A DNA stretch of 64,000 nucleotides from Cristatella mucedo (lineage: Eukaryota; Bryozoa; Phylactolaemata; Cristatellidae), in the NCBI GenBank assembly GCA_009760855.2, contig WPIO01000011.1, positions 6,198,501 through 6,262,500 on the forward strand, read 5' to 3'. The notes under the pieces were generated by a model that searched no databases, had not been told where the DNA came from, and worked only from the letters and a program-made list of their open reading frames with translations. The number at the start of each line of letters is the position of its first letter. Within the stretch, counting starts at the first letter, position 1. Positions 22,871-34,611 of the stretch are shown piece after piece. A program made the position numbers and the translations under genes.

Positions 22871-25800
22871 AATTTTTCGCGAAAACTTTGAGTAAAATAA
22901 GATTATATTATCCAGAAGAATATTATAATGGCAAGGGCTATTATCCGTCTCTCCGTTGGTATCTTTTATGAGTCTTAGAACTCGGGAGAAGCAATCTCAT
23001 CAGATCAATTTTAGGTAAGTTGACGGATTTTTGTTGAGTTATGCATGCAAAGACTTTAAAGAAACTAGTCTTTTTGAACGGTCTGGATGATCTGAGAGTG
23101 GTATGCCTATTTTAAATAACTTGTTTCATTCAATCACAGGTTTCGGCAGTTTTTAGCAGGGAAAAGCTTTGTCGTTTAAAATGCCTTTCGTTCAGCTTCC
23201 CACCGAGACCCGGCAAACATCACAGTTTTGAAAGAAATCAGAAGTAAAATAGCTCGAGTTGCGTAAAAGTTGTGAGTGAGCTTCAAAGAGATTAGAAGAA
23301 TCCTGAGATTATGAACCATAAGATCGACCTACTGGTAAGTGAAAGCAATAATTCGATACTAATGCGTGCTGAGCGAACTTCTGTTATGCGATTAAAGGGT
23401 TATCAACGTCAGCCTTACTATTTAATCCAATAATGTGAGTTCAGGAGCTCTCTTTGAACCAAGATTCACCAATCGTTCAGTCGTCACCAGAAAGGTAGCT
23501 GTTGCAGGTGCATTAAAAATGTGCTTGTAATTGCCAGACGTACCGGCGACAATGTAAATAGCCGATGCCTTGAGCTTTTGCTAGTTCCATGTTGATATTA
23601 GTGCCTTTAGCAAAGGTTTTATGAACTTTAAAGTAGCTGTTTAGTGTGGTGTCATAATGGGTATGAAAGCCTAGTGCCTGTTTACCGCTTAAAATACTAT
23701 TAAAAAGCTAGTGAATATAACTAAAATTAGCACAGGCAAAGGCCGTAGCTGGAAATCCTAGTGCTGAAATTGGGAAGACCGATATGCTCATTGATGATAG
23801 AATTATTACATTTTACTAAAACAACGTAACATGGCTGCCCATAGGGTTCAGAGGTGACAGTTCTTTTACTTTTAGTGACTTTGAAAACACTTTTCATCGT
23901 TCTGATATCGATTTTGGCAATGCTAGTTTCTGTGACTATTGTAACTTGGTTTGAAACTGATGCCTCATTAGCTGCTAATTTTATGGAGTACTTCTTTTGT
24001 GTACGATCTTGTACGACCTTGCGACTTTTCAAGTCCACTGCTGATATGTATGATGTATATGCTACATACGTATGCTACAAATATTGTTGTTTGCTGCCTA
24101 TTCTACCCTCAGCTAGATGAGACTTTTATCAATTTTACGACCCAACTGATCAGTAACAAGCTTACAAGTACATTTAATTTTGCTTCTTTCGTTTAAAATA
24201 TGTTTAAAAGGTCATTTTGTGTACCGATAATTTTGGTTGGGCAAGTAAGTAACACATTTGTTAAGCATCCAGCTCCAGGAATATTGGAAGTCTAGTAAAG
24301 CCCACGTTGCTGCGGCAAGGATTTCTGTTCGCCAGGTGAGAAATAACCATTCTATCGATGGCTTTTATGGATTTACTAGCGTTTTTTGCATCACAAATCT
24401 TTTTATCATTTTCTTAACGACTAGTCGGTTCGATAATAATGGTTACTTTACTAGCTATTTTATTAGCTGCCGATTTGATTGATCGTGGTCAAGTTTTTCT
24501 TCTGTGACAGTTTCATTAGTAATTGCTCGATAACACAATATTAGTTCGTTTGCCATTGTATCATTTTTTATGCACGGATTTTTTGTGCCAATCTAGCCTA
24601 CGAGTAACAATGAAGTACATCTCTTAATTATTTCCAGGACATAATTAGACAGTTCCCTGAAAGGCCGCTTCCAGTTAATTTTGGAAATGTAAATGCAAAG
24701 GGAATTGCCACCACCTATGAGAGCTTCTCAAGCTCCTCTAAATTTTCATTAGCAAAGTAATAACCGACGGCATTTTAGCACATTTCATCTCATTTCAGCT
24801 TCTCCAGTTGAACAGCTGAGTTTTGCAGCATCTTCAAAATACTCTGCGATTGTGACTCTGGGAATACCACAATTCATGTCCAAGTACACATCATCCCGAG
24901 GTAACTCCATTGCTGATTCCTATAATAAACTCAAACAAATAGCTTGATATTTGTGTCGTTTGCCCAAAAATCGAAAAACCTGATAGAAAGCTCTGTTTTT
25001 CTCCATGAAATCTTTTTCATAATTGGATAATAGATCGGGTTTAATACCACTGACATTTGAATATATACTGGTTTATATTTTTCTAAAGGATTTAAAGTTT
25101 AAGTGGAATTAGCTGCCTTACAGGAAAATTTGTGTCAAAGTTATTTTCATATTGCTGTGTATTTTATATTTGGACTTTGCATTGAATGATTCTCTTTCAT
25201 AGTGATTGAAACTCTGCTAGATGAGAGCATAGATCTAGTCCATGCCTGAATCTGCAGGTGCATGCGAATTGCTGACAGCAATTTTGCTTTTCGATAGATC
25301 CTCCTGAGCTATTACTAGGCAAACTTTAAAAATTAGTTTTCCCATGCTTAACGAATGGCCATGGATAGATAACTAACCTTTTAGCATTAAGCTAGCTCTC
25401 CGGTATGGTCTCTCATCCATATCGCACTGAAAAGCTGCCACAGAGTTTACCAATAATTTAATTGTGTCATCTAGTTGTCTTAAGAGCATTATATATCTAC
25501 TCAGCCATTCATGTTTTCAAATTGGAAGTGCTGGTCGTCAATCTAGGACTGCCTGGTAAGACAACACTGACTGATGCAATAAATCCGATTTCCCGTCAGC
25601 CAGCCAGATGATTGCGTGCATTTTTGGCCAATTGCCAATACTTATTCCTTATAGTCGAGTGGTCAGCAAACAAGCTATTTTTGGAGTGGGATCCAGCGTA
25701 AAATTAATGAATGTTTATTAATTTTAAGGAGAATCACAGTCTTTAAATAGCTTCTTCGCTAACCTTTTGATTCACTGACCATTAAAACGCTAGCACCTTA

Positions 25801-26339
25801 AATCTAATGTCCTAAAACTAAGCAGTTTTAGGAAGTTATATTTGAAGTGCTAGCACGTAAATGTTAATAGCGAATAAAGACACGGTCATACAGAGGTATT
25901 TATTGATATGAAAAGCATATTGGTAGTTATATAGGTTTAGCATTGTTACAACTGGTTATGCAAGTAGTGAAGTTTAAAAATACGGCATTAAAGAAGCGCT
26001 TTCAAAATAGCTTAGATTGGATCGCTGTTTTAATCAAACCGAATGGACGATTCGACGATATTTTAAGAACAGCTAACCTAATTTCAATAGCTAACAACTG
26101 TATGTATGACAATTAAATGAAGGAAATATTAGACTATCAGAGAGATTTAATGATCATAATAATGCAAAGCTCTTTAAATTTTGCAACCCTCGCAATTAGA
26201 AGAATCTGGACAGGCTGCCTGCTGCTTTAAAGAGCCGTCAATGTGAGCCAGTAGTTGTGACCTATGTGTCAAGTTTCAGATCGCAAATAAAGTGCAACGT
26301 CATTTCTGTGACCACTGAAGGGGGAATAATAATTACTTC
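22871..26339. other. AT-rich stretch without a recognised gene
   Basis: About 3.5 kb with no convincing coding region. Open frames at 23727-24038 (minus) and 23854-24120 and 24258-24482 (plus) are hydrophobic or mixed and carry no motif I recognise. I found no repeat shared with the rest of the window except vague satellite-like similarity at the right end (from about 26020). Confidence 0.35.
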
Positions 26340-26600
26340 ATTATGAAATTGGTTTTGGTTGTACAGCTATTGAAGTGAGGAGCTAGGTGGCTAGAGAACC
26401 ACGAGATATCATGATGGGGACGAACTAATAACGGTTGATGCCTACGGGAATGGTACTGTTATAGGATTGAAGGTATCACATTACGCAATCCGTTGACAGT
26501 GAAGTCTTCTGCCTATGGATCAATGCAAAGCTAAAGGAGATGTTAGAAATTTCAAGTCATCGATAATTTGTTTTGTCAATCTGTATGGACACTGACCTGT
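26340..26600 (+). repeat. Diverged stand-alone satellite-like fragment
   Basis: The order of phrases follows the satellite monomer: ttggttttggttgtacagct (monomer ttggcttcgagtatacaact), gaagtgaggagc, a gacgaactaataacgg segment, atcacattacgcaatccg (monomer gtcacacttggtaatccc), and aatttcaagtcatcgataat (monomer attttcagtcattcataatt). Identity is low but colinear over ~260 bp. A weaker match may extend left to about 26020. It suggests the satellite unit also exists as a dispersed element. Confidence 0.5.
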
Positions 26601-27119
26601 TCGCCGTGGTCGTCTGTCTGCTTCATTCAGAGATTGCTTTATAGTCAATCTCCCGGTAAAAACGTTTGCCCACTATTCCTCTAGCTTATGATGCCGGGAA
26701 TTTAGCAGTCAGCCTCAAGCTAGTCTTCGTTGCAGAAACTTTGGTGATAGACTCGGTTGATTCGTCTTTCATTGTGGCAATTAGTGTGCAAGTTGGATAT
26801 TCATTTTAGCGACTCGTGACCAATTTTCTTACTTTCGTTACATCTGTCATTCAATGTCACCGTATGACGTCATCAAGTGTGGCGATGATAGTGGCTCGTT
26901 GGTGGATGATTTTGCTGCTCTTCTTCGACAAGGTAGCTCATCTCACGAAGAACCGAATGCGGATGGTAGTCGAAGAATGGCATAATTGTGCACTTGCTCT
27001 CGTTGGGGACGAAACTGTGTCAAACTGTGTGCGTCTTAAAGCTGCTGCTGCGACAGCTCATTGCAGTGCTGCTCAATCTAGAGAATAAAGTGAATGAACG
27101 TGCTAATATCTCTTTCTTT
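26601..27119. other. No recognised gene; one 90-codon frame
   Basis: The frame at 26816-27088 (plus) has a short hydrophobic stretch (about residues 22-40) and no recognisable domain. There is no supporting context. It is probably chance. Confidence 0.3.
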
Positions 27120-27725
27120 GTTGCAAGATTCACATATGCCCACGAAACCCTTTAGGTCACTTCATTCTTTTGCTCCAGCCTATTTCTCAGATCTACTCTC
27201 CCACCAGTAAAGCATCGTAACACCCACTTTTCGGAATCCAACAAATGACCGATACCTCGTACGAACCTCAACTCCTTTGGAGACCGTGCATTTAGTTCGT
27301 ATGTTCCCAAAGGATGGAACTCACTCCCGACTGTGTTAAAACATTCCCTGACTTGACCACATTTAAAAATAACTTAAAAACACACCTATTTAGGAAAGCC
27401 TTTAGTGGGTCCTCGTAATTCGTTCTTTATGTGCTTATACGTGCTGACACTGTGCATATTGCCACTAACCAGTGTTTAATGTTCTCGCCCCGATAGGCTG
27501 AGGTCATGGGCTCGAGCCACGAGGCATATGTGAAGCGCCTGAATAGAGATTAAGTTCTCTTTGGGGGTCTGTACAAATTAATTATATTTTCTTAACCCCA
27601 CTTGCATGCTGACCCTGTGCACGTCACCCCTAACCATGTTATTCATGTTGTTCATCAAGCATGATATTACCCACCATACAATCGCGTTTTCCTTCGCAGC
27701 TAATTTAAAGCCCATCCAGTTCGTC
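27120..27725 (+). mobile_element. Family A LINE 3' part, interrupted by a SINE
   Basis: ORF2 C-terminal sequence (taggtcacttcattcttt, ccgtgcatttagttcgtatg, aactcactcccgact) runs into the 3' UTR (gctgacactgtgcatattg). After a SINE at 27468-27593 the 3' UTR resumes at acttgcatgctgaccctgtg and continues to about 27725. The extreme 3' end with its tail is missing. The reading frame is broken. Confidence 0.85.
27468..27593 (+). mobile_element. SINE (family S2) nested in a LINE 3' UTR
   Basis: A B-box-like GGTCATGGGCTCGAGCCAC (near 27507) is followed by gaagcgcctgaatagagatt and aagttctctttggggg, a version of the family A 3' end, then an AT-rich tail. The host 3' UTR is cut between gccactaacc and cacttgc, and taacc occurs on both sides, a plausible short target-site duplication. 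The A-box half is missing or degraded, so the copy is 5'-truncated. Confidence 0.65.
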
Positions 27726-28129
27726 AAATGATTTTTACATACTGCGACAGCAAGTGCGGTACCACTCGAAACCTGTGAAAGCTCACGTGCTGTGTCAGCT
27801 ATTCAAGCTATAGCTATTATGTTGAACAAGCATGCTGTTGCTGCGACAAAGAGTAGCAATCCATACTGGAGTTGGGGGATCTTACCTAATGTCTTAACCA
27901 TCGTGCGCCAGATCAAAAGTCGTGAACCTGAGGCAGCAGTTGTGCTGTGTGGAAATTCTGCCGGAGACAATCTAGGCAAGTTGCATTGTTCTCAGTCACC
28001 TTCCGGCAATGAATTATCGGCTCTAGTTAGGTATCTTGAATCTGCTAGGGCGACTGTTAAGGTGAATGCTTGCCTCACAAGTACTGTAACGTCCCATCCC
28101 TGACTCCCCAACGTCACAATGAATAGGTG
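27726..28129. other. No recognised gene
   Basis: A 103-codon frame (27792-28103) is open but carries no motif and no start or splice context that would support it. It is possibly chance. Confidence 0.3.
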
Positions 28130-29480
28130 TTTGTTATATAGGGGACTTTTGTTTAGCCCACTCACAGCGTAAGCTGCTTTCGGTAAGCATTTGGCAACCA
28201 ACAGATTTAATCTCACATAACAAAGAGAAAGAAAGAAGCATAGCGGAGTCAAAAAAACAGTTGACGTGGTCAGTAGCATGAAAATAGCCGCTCCACGACA
28301 CTGGAAAAAATGTCCCACAGTCGGTAGAAAGAGGGTAGTTGTCATTGCATAAGAATCATGGAAACGAGTTCCACAGTCTAGGATATGCAGAGCTAAAGCT
28401 TCTGCAGCCGACGCTCTTTAAGCAAAAAAGTACAACAGCTAATTTAAGCTAATACAGCTGAATATTGTCTGCATAAAAGTGATGTCCTATTTCATTGGCC
28501 TTAATCACCTTTCCCAGAGGTTGAGTTTAAATGGAGAACAGCAGGGGACAGAAGACGGACGCTGGGGGGACTACACAGGTGACTGGGCTCATGGGTGACA
28601 CCTGACCCCTACACGACACGGCTTAAACACAATCAGACAAGTACGATTTAAACCACGTCAGTGCCTCGTCTGTTAGAGTAGTCATTGTTCTAAACCGTTC
28701 AAGTAGGACGTCGTGATTAACGGTTTCGGAAGCAGCTGATAGATCAAGCAGTGCTAGGGCAGGGACATATATGTCTTCTGTGCTGCATAGTGTATGATTG
28801 ATAACACCAAAGAAAGCAGTTTCAGTGGATTGCTGCCTCGTGAACAATGATTAAAATTGTTCTGACATTTCATTCTTCCCAAATGTGCTACCAGCTGTGT
28901 AGCGACAACTTTTTTCAAGAAGAAAGAAGGGAAACTGGACTGCAATGTGCAAGGACCTCTGTATCTAATCCAGCATTTTCAGTATGAATCTAACGATTGC
29001 CTATTTGAAAGACTTGGGTAAGACCCGTTTATCCCAAAGAAGCATTACAATCCTTGGTCATGGCTATGCTAAGTTAGTCTGCCAGTGAAGATCAAAGAAA
29101 TGGTTTTATAGGATCTTCAGGAGACGAGCTCTCTTTTCAAGACCTTTTTCGAAACTATTTGAAAATATTTTTAGAAGAATCACACGTTGCGATTCTGCAA
29201 ATGCTTTAGTTAGAGGGAGCTTTATAGAGGCACGAATGTGAACAATTAATTCATTAAAGAAGGCCAAAAACATTTTGGCTTAGCCGTAGATATCTGGGGA
29301 GTAAGGAATCTCAGTATTTGCCAGTAAATTTTCTGCCATCGTATAAATCTGTTTTGGGTCTGACTGGCGGGACTTCAGTTTTTGAGTAAATAGAGAACCC
29401 CTGATATTGTAAGCTCCTGGGTTTGGCCTAAATGAAGTCTGTCTTTAAAAAGACCAGGTTTGCATCAAACCCCGACTACA
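28130..29480 (-). mobile_element. Family B LINE (L2/CR1-like), degraded
   Basis: On the minus strand the order is: linker near 29400 (LKSRQSDPKQIYTMAENLLA), a FFNELIVHIRASIKLPLTKA block near 29240, RT around 28623-28847 (QQSTETAFFGVI and ALLDLSAASETVNHDVLLER, where motif A has Glu in place of the second Asp), TLTDEALTWFKSYLSDCV, then a 3' region ending near 28130 with the phrases shared by 32316-32420 and 49831-50110. Stops and shifts are frequent. The endonuclease is absent. Confidence 0.8.
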
Positions 29481-30072
29481 TAAAACGACATTCAAACCTG
29501 TGCTTAGCACGGCACACATTTGGAATTTTTTTTTTAAATTGAAAGGGGTCTCAACGACTCTGCTCACAGACAGAATCTCCTTTTGAATCGGCTTGAAACA
29601 TATGTGTCACGTTCCAAAGTCACCTCTCGTTTGGCGGCCGTGTCGAAAACCTTAGTCTCTGTCAGCTTCTTCAGCTAAGTATCCTGGTCGGCTGATCAAT
29701 CGGTGAAGCAAGTGGCTTGTTGCTATCCTTTATTTCTTCTGTGGTCTGGCTCCACCCTGTTCTGCCGACTCAGGAAGGCATGACCTACAGTCTCTCTCAG
29801 CTCAATTACAGCCGAGTTGAGTCAGCAGCCGACTTGTGGCTGCTGCTATGACCTAGCGAGAGCGACCTTTGGGCTCCAAATGGAAATTAACCTTGGGTTG
29901 CTAGCAGAATAGGAGCCGTTTTCTGGCTGGGTCCTAGCCCGTGTTACCTTTTACGTGTTACCTGTTACGTAGTGGTCAGGTTTTGCCTACCGTGCCTGTG
30001 ACCTGCCAGGGCCTCTTTTGGTCAAAAGGTGTTATTGTTTTCTGCCTAATGTAAGGCCTGTAGCACAGATCA
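29481..30072. other. No recognised gene
   Basis: No frame or repeat was recognised. A short poly-T/A run lies near 29530, and ttttacgtgttacctgttac repeats imperfectly near 29950. Confidence 0.35.
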
Positions 30073-30868
30073 CTCAGACCATATCAGCTGCACAATCAAG
30101 TCTGCCTACTCTCAGATCCCAAACATTGCAAAAATTCGGGATTGTTTGGATAAGGAAACTAGGTCTAAGTTTTTCCATGCATTTGTGACATCCAGTCTTG
30201 ACTTATGTAACTCACTTTGTGTTGGCCTACCGGCATGTGCAAGCATACGCTTAACGCTATTAAACTCTGCAGCTAGGCTTTTCTGAGGTGAGCGACGCAG
30301 TTGCCACATCACACCACTTCTTGCCGGCCTGCACTGGCTACCAGTCAAGCAACGAATCGACCTCGACGCTGTGTCGCTCACTTTTAGGTTACTTCATTTT
30401 TTAGCCCCAGCCTATCTCCCAGATCCACTCCCCCACTAGGCCAAGCACCGTACCACCCACTTTTCGGAATACAGCCTTTTGCAATACCTCGTACAAACCT
30501 CAATTTTTTTGGAGACCGGGCATTCAGTTGGTATGCTCGCAAAGCCTAGAACTCACTTCCGCCTTACGTCATAACATCACCTGACTCGACCACATTTAAA
30601 AAGGACTTTAAAAAAACACCTATTTAGGACAGAGTTTAGCAGGTCCCTGTGATTCGTCCGTCATGCGCTTATGTGTGCTGACACTGTGCTTGCTGCCACT
30701 AACCACACTTGCATGTGGACCCTGAGCATGTCACCTATAACCATGTCATTCATGTTGTTTATCAAGTATCATATTATTCATCATTCAAAAGGGTTAACTT
30801 TGCAGCAAATGTAAAGCTCCTAGAAAGAGATTGAGTTATCTGAGGGCGTTTTATCAATTGCATTATTT
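30073..30868 (+). mobile_element. Family A LINE 3' part
   Basis: It starts with a degraded RT thumb (cacaatcaagtctgcctact), then gcatttgtgacatccagtct and ggcctgcactggctaccagt, the C-terminal block to cacctatttaggacagag, and the 3' UTR. It ends at agaaagagattgagttatct and ggcgttttatcaattgcatt (30818-30868). The frame is broken several times. Confidence 0.88.
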
Positions 30869-30869
30869 T

Positions 30870-31290
30870 TTATCACTGTTTTAATGGGAGCATGCTTGTC
30901 AAGTGCACTCTTAAGTATCATGTTCACTGCATCAGTCAGGGTATCAAGGCTTTCGGTTGAGTCTGGCTGCCGATCAAAAAGACCTGCATAACATGAGATT
31001 TCAAAAATGTGTCTTTGTCAATCCATTTCAAGTTACATCGTTTGAAAAATTTGACATTGCTCTGTACGTACAACGGAGAAGGAGCAGTAAACGAAACCAG
31101 ACAATGATTCTAGAGGGTCAGTGGGCACACTACAAAGTCATTGGTGCAGAAATCCTAGTGATCGCTAGATCTATGGTACGGCCAATGACATGTGTGGTAG
31201 AATTGACGTGTTGGACGAAACTAAAGGTCTCCAGAGAGTCAAGAAATGAGCAGAATTGGATGATGATGGATTTTCAGTATGAATAATAAA
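30870..31290 (-). pseudogene. LINE ORF2 endonuclease/linker fragment
   Basis: The minus strand near 31240-31150 translates as LDSLETFSFVQHVNSTTHVI and GRTIDLAITRI. This is the conserved C-terminal region of the LINE apurinic endonuclease, where the family pattern is HV-x-x-x-TH-x-x-G-x-x-LDL-x-ITR. It continues towards 30880 through KFFKRCNLKWIDKDTF and a segment ending SALDKHAPIKT, the usual link to the RT. The start and the RT itself are missing. It cannot be assigned to family A or B because no other copy here includes the endonuclease. The plus-strand 109-codon frame over it (30957-31286) is a shadow. Confidence 0.72.
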
Positions 31291-31315
31291 ACCTCTTACA
31301 GTCAATAACCGGCAA

Positions 31316-31946
31316 GTTCAGCTGGTGAAAAAAGCCACAGCTAGGCTTGTATGTAGCGAGCGTCGCAGTTGCCACGTTACACATTTCTCGCCGACCTGCA
31401 CTGGCTACCAGTCAAGCAACGGATTGACTTCAAGGTTTTGTCGCTCACTTTTAGGTCCCTTCATTCTATGGCTCCAGCCAGTCTCTCCGACATACTCCCC
31501 ATCAGACCAAGCATCGTACCACCCGCTTTTCGGAATCTAACAGTCTACCAATACCTCGTACAAACCTCAAATCCTTTGGAGACCGTGCATTTAGTTCGTA
31601 TGCTCCCAAAGCCTGGAACTCCCTCCCGACCTGCGTCAGAACATCCCATGACCTGACCACATTAAAAAAGAACTTGAAAACACACCTGCTTGGGACAGCA
31701 TTTAAGGTGTCCCTTTAATTCTTCCTTCGTGTGCTTATGCATGCTGACACTGTGCATGCTACCACTCACCACATTTGCAAGCTGACCCTGTGCATGGCAC
31801 CCCTAACCATGTTATTCATTTCGTTTGTTTATCAAGCATGATATTACTCACCATTTATGTGCATTTCCCTTTCCAGCAAATGTAAAGTGCCAAGAGAGAG
31901 ATTGAGTTCTCTGAGGGTGCTCTTTAAAGTGTATTATTATTATTAT
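31316..31946 (+). mobile_element. Family A LINE 3' part
   Basis: It runs from the QLV-x-x-A-ARLVC block (31318) through the [20 protein letters not shown] block (near 31400) and the C-terminus (ttagttcgtatgctcccaaa) to the 3' UTR, and ends ttctctgagggtgctcttta with ATT repeats at 31930-31946. Frames are broken but short. This is one of the better-kept 3' ends. Confidence 0.88.
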
Positions 31947-32225
31947 AACGACCTGTCACACAAATAATTTAGCAAGGAACTCAAATTATAATCTATTAAC
32001 AAGTTTAGAAAGCCAGATGAATTTCGATATACCTCAAGATTGAGAGGCACGGTCTTTGACCTGATTACAACTGATTCAAGCAACGGCCCATTTGAATAAC
32101 TGCATATCTGTTTGATCATTGATGTCAGCAAGTTTTTTCCATCTATAAAACAAATGAAACTGAACTGCTACTATTCTTAGGACGCACCAAAATGATAGGG
32201 GTGTTACGCAGGAAAGTTTGCTATA

Positions 32226-32315
32226 GCTTGCAGCAAATGCAAAGCGTCTAGAAAGAGATTAAGTTCTCTTAGAGCGATTTATCAAGTACATTATCATTAT
32301 TATTATTATTATTAT
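32226..32315 (+). mobile_element. Family A-type 3' tail fragment
   Basis: gcaaatgcaaagcgtctaga, agagattaagttctctta and an (ATT)n tail (32290-32315) give the last ~90 bp of the family A 3' end. It abuts the 3' end of the family B copy at 32316, in the opposite orientation. Confidence 0.75.
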
Positions 32316-33958
32316 AGCTCACTCACAGCCTAAGCAGCTTTCGGTATGCATTCGGTAGATAACAGTTTTCGTCTCAACCAACAAAGAGAAAGTGGGAAGC
32401 ATATCAGAGTCAGGAGAGCAGTTGAGGTAGTGAGTAGCAGGTAATCAGCAGCTCAGACCAGAACCACTGAAAATGAACCTCAGAACCACTGAAAATGATA
32501 ATAATAATAATAATAATAATATTGCACTTGATAAAGCGCCCTCAGAGAACTTAATCTCTTTCTAGGCGCTTTACATTTGCTGCAAAGTGATACGCAATAG
32601 AATAGTAAGTAAAATCATGCTTGAAAAACAAACAAAATGAATTACATGGTTAGGGGTTACATGCACTGGGTCAGCATGCAAATGTGGTTAGTGGCAGCAT
32701 GAACAGTGTCAGCACGCATAAGCACATCGAGGACGAATCACAAGGACCCACTAAATGCTGTCCTAAATAGGTATGTTTTTAAGTTTCTTTTAAATGTGGT
32801 CAGGTCAGGGGATGTTCTGATGCAGGTCGGGAGGGAGTTCCAGGCTGTGGGAGCATACGAGCTAAATGCACGGTCTCCAAAGGATTTAAGGTTTGTACGA
32901 GGTATTTCTAGACTGTTATATTCCGAAAAGCGAGTCGGCATTAGGAGAGTAGTTGTCGTTGCATAAGAACAGTGGAAGCGAGTTTCACTTTCTAAGACCT
33001 TCAGAGCTAAAGCTTCTGTCGCTAACGGTCTTTAAGCAGATGCATAGAACAGCTAATTGTTGTCTATACAGGACCTGAGGGCACGAAGAGGCTGAAACTG
33101 GTGGAACAGTTCAGCTAGGTATGGAGGAGCCAAGCGTGGCTGGCCTTGTGGGTCAGTGTTAGAGCTTTGCTTTCTATCCGTTGCCCAACCGGCAGTCATC
33201 CCAGCTCTTTTAGCAAAGAAGACACGTGGTCGAACCTGTGGCACTTGAAAACTAGCCTTGCAGCCATATTCATGGCCAGCAGCAGCCACCTAGTTGCTTT
33301 CCTTTGTTGCCCAGCCAAAGGGAGTTACAATAATCAAGCCGAGACTGAACTGGGGAGCTAGTTTTGTTGATCGCCACTGTGGAATAATCTTGGATAGGGA
33401 TCGGATGTAAGGGCTAGCTGTAGAAGAAGTCTTCTGAATGAAGCTTTTGAAATTTAGGCAGCTGTCAAAAAAAGACACCTAAATTGCGATCACACGATGA
33501 TGGTCACAGAATAGAATCACCTGTTAGAAGCGAAAAGCCTTTTAATCCAGCCACACCCATAGGGTATCTTATGAGCAGTAGTTTGGTTTTATTGTCATTT
33601 AGTTTCAAGAAGTTTTCCGACATCCAGGATCGGATGTTGGCAAGGAAAGTATTCAGTTTCTCAATTGCTGCAGCACATTCCGACGATTTGAATGATAGAA
33701 AAAGCTAAGTATTGTCAGCATAAAAGTGACATCCTATTCCAAGGGCCTTAATCACTTTTCCATGGGGCTGAGAGTAAATGAAGAACAGCGAGGGTTCGAG
33801 GATGGATTCCTGAGGGACTCCACAGGGACCAGTCTCGTGTAAGACCTGACCAACACACGACACGGACTGAACACGATCAGACAAGTACAATTTAAACCAT
33901 GGCTGTGCGGCGTCTGCCAGACCGATCTTTGTTCTCAATCGTTCAAGTATACTCGCTG
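32316..33958 (-). mobile_element. Family B LINE, interrupted by a family A copy
   Basis: The 3' end at 32316-32420 (agctcactcacagcctaagc and onward) matches 49910-50030. The element is cut at 32497, resumes at 32938 (agtcggcattaggagagtag) and continues through the ORF2 C-terminus (TVGD region near 33010-33060, LAELFHQFQPLRALRSC near 33080) and an FDSCLNFKSF block (near 33460). The RT fragment at 33705-33938 has a GVPQESILEPSLF segment and a CHFYADNT motif C, where the second catalytic Asp of YADD is Asn. It is bounded on the 5' side by a SINE at 33959. Confidence 0.85.
32497..32937 (-). mobile_element. Family A LINE 3' fragment nested in family B
   Basis: (AAT)n at 32497-32522 marks the 3' end. 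The copy includes the 3' UTR and the ORF2 end (FRTAFSGSL near 32740 to [20 protein letters not shown] near 32900) and is nearly identical to 13009-13440. Just before it the host phrase cagaaccactgaaaatga occurs twice in a row (32460-32495). It has replaced about ten bases of host sequence. Confidence 0.9.
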
Positions 33959-34120
33959 ATTCAACATCCTCTTTTTATGGTTACAGAAGAGCCTTTGCGG
34001 CTATCACCACCACTAGCAGCTGCGGTAAAGGGTCGCCCACTCCAGGATTCGAGCCCACAACCTCTGGGCTGAGGTCATGAAAAAAACCGCCTTACTTAGT
34101 GAGCCATCACGGCTCATCAT
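33959..34120 (-). mobile_element. tRNA-headed SINE (family S1)
   Basis: The reverse complement starts gagccgtgatggctcacta and agtaaggcgg (A-box region), has a B-box-like GGTTGTGGGCTCGAATCC, then gtggtgatagccgcaaaggc and ends agaggatgttgaatcagc. It matches 38247-38412 over its whole length. It interrupts the 5' end of the family B copy beside it. This tail is unlike the family A tail, so S1 is distinct from S2. Confidence 0.75.
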
Positions 34121-34363
34121 AGTATGACCGTAAGCTAGAGAATTACCTTCAAGCTCCTAAGATATTCCTTAAAAACAGAGGACTCTCTCCAAAGCAGAGG
34201 TTCATGCTTTCGAAGCATTTATACCTGAGCAATACATAAGCACGGGCACACTACAAATTCCTGGCAGGCGCTGAAGGCACAAAGAAGAAAACTGTTGAAC
34301 CTGTCGAGTAAAATGAGATCAATGTTCTTTGGTAACTGCATGTGCAACTAATGTAATAATGCT

Positions 34364-34500
34364 AATAACACACTTTATAAAGCACTCCCAGAGAACTCAA
34401 TCACTTTCTTGGCTCTACTTGTATTTGCTGCAAAGGAAACACGATTGAATGGCTAGTGGTAGCATGCTCGAGAAACAACCAGAATAATATGTATACTATT
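34364..34500 (-). mobile_element. Family A 3' tail inserted in the large block
   Basis: It reads taataacacactttataaag, cactcccagagaactcaatc and tttgctgcaaaggaaacacg, the reverse complement of the family A 3' end. The second copy of the block (near 59895) lacks it, so this is a filled site beside an empty one. Confidence 0.75.
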
Positions 34501-34611
34501 TCAAATAACTATTCGCTGTGTCCAACGCAGAAATAACACAAATTTTAGTAGTCTAGCTTTGCTTAAGAACGTGAAAAACCAGCACCAAGGTAATAAAGCA
34601 ATTATATTAGT

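Noticed and set aside
30957-31286. 109-codon plus-strand gene
   Set aside because: The minus strand of the same interval encodes a recognisable LINE endonuclease and linker segment; the plus frame is its shadow.
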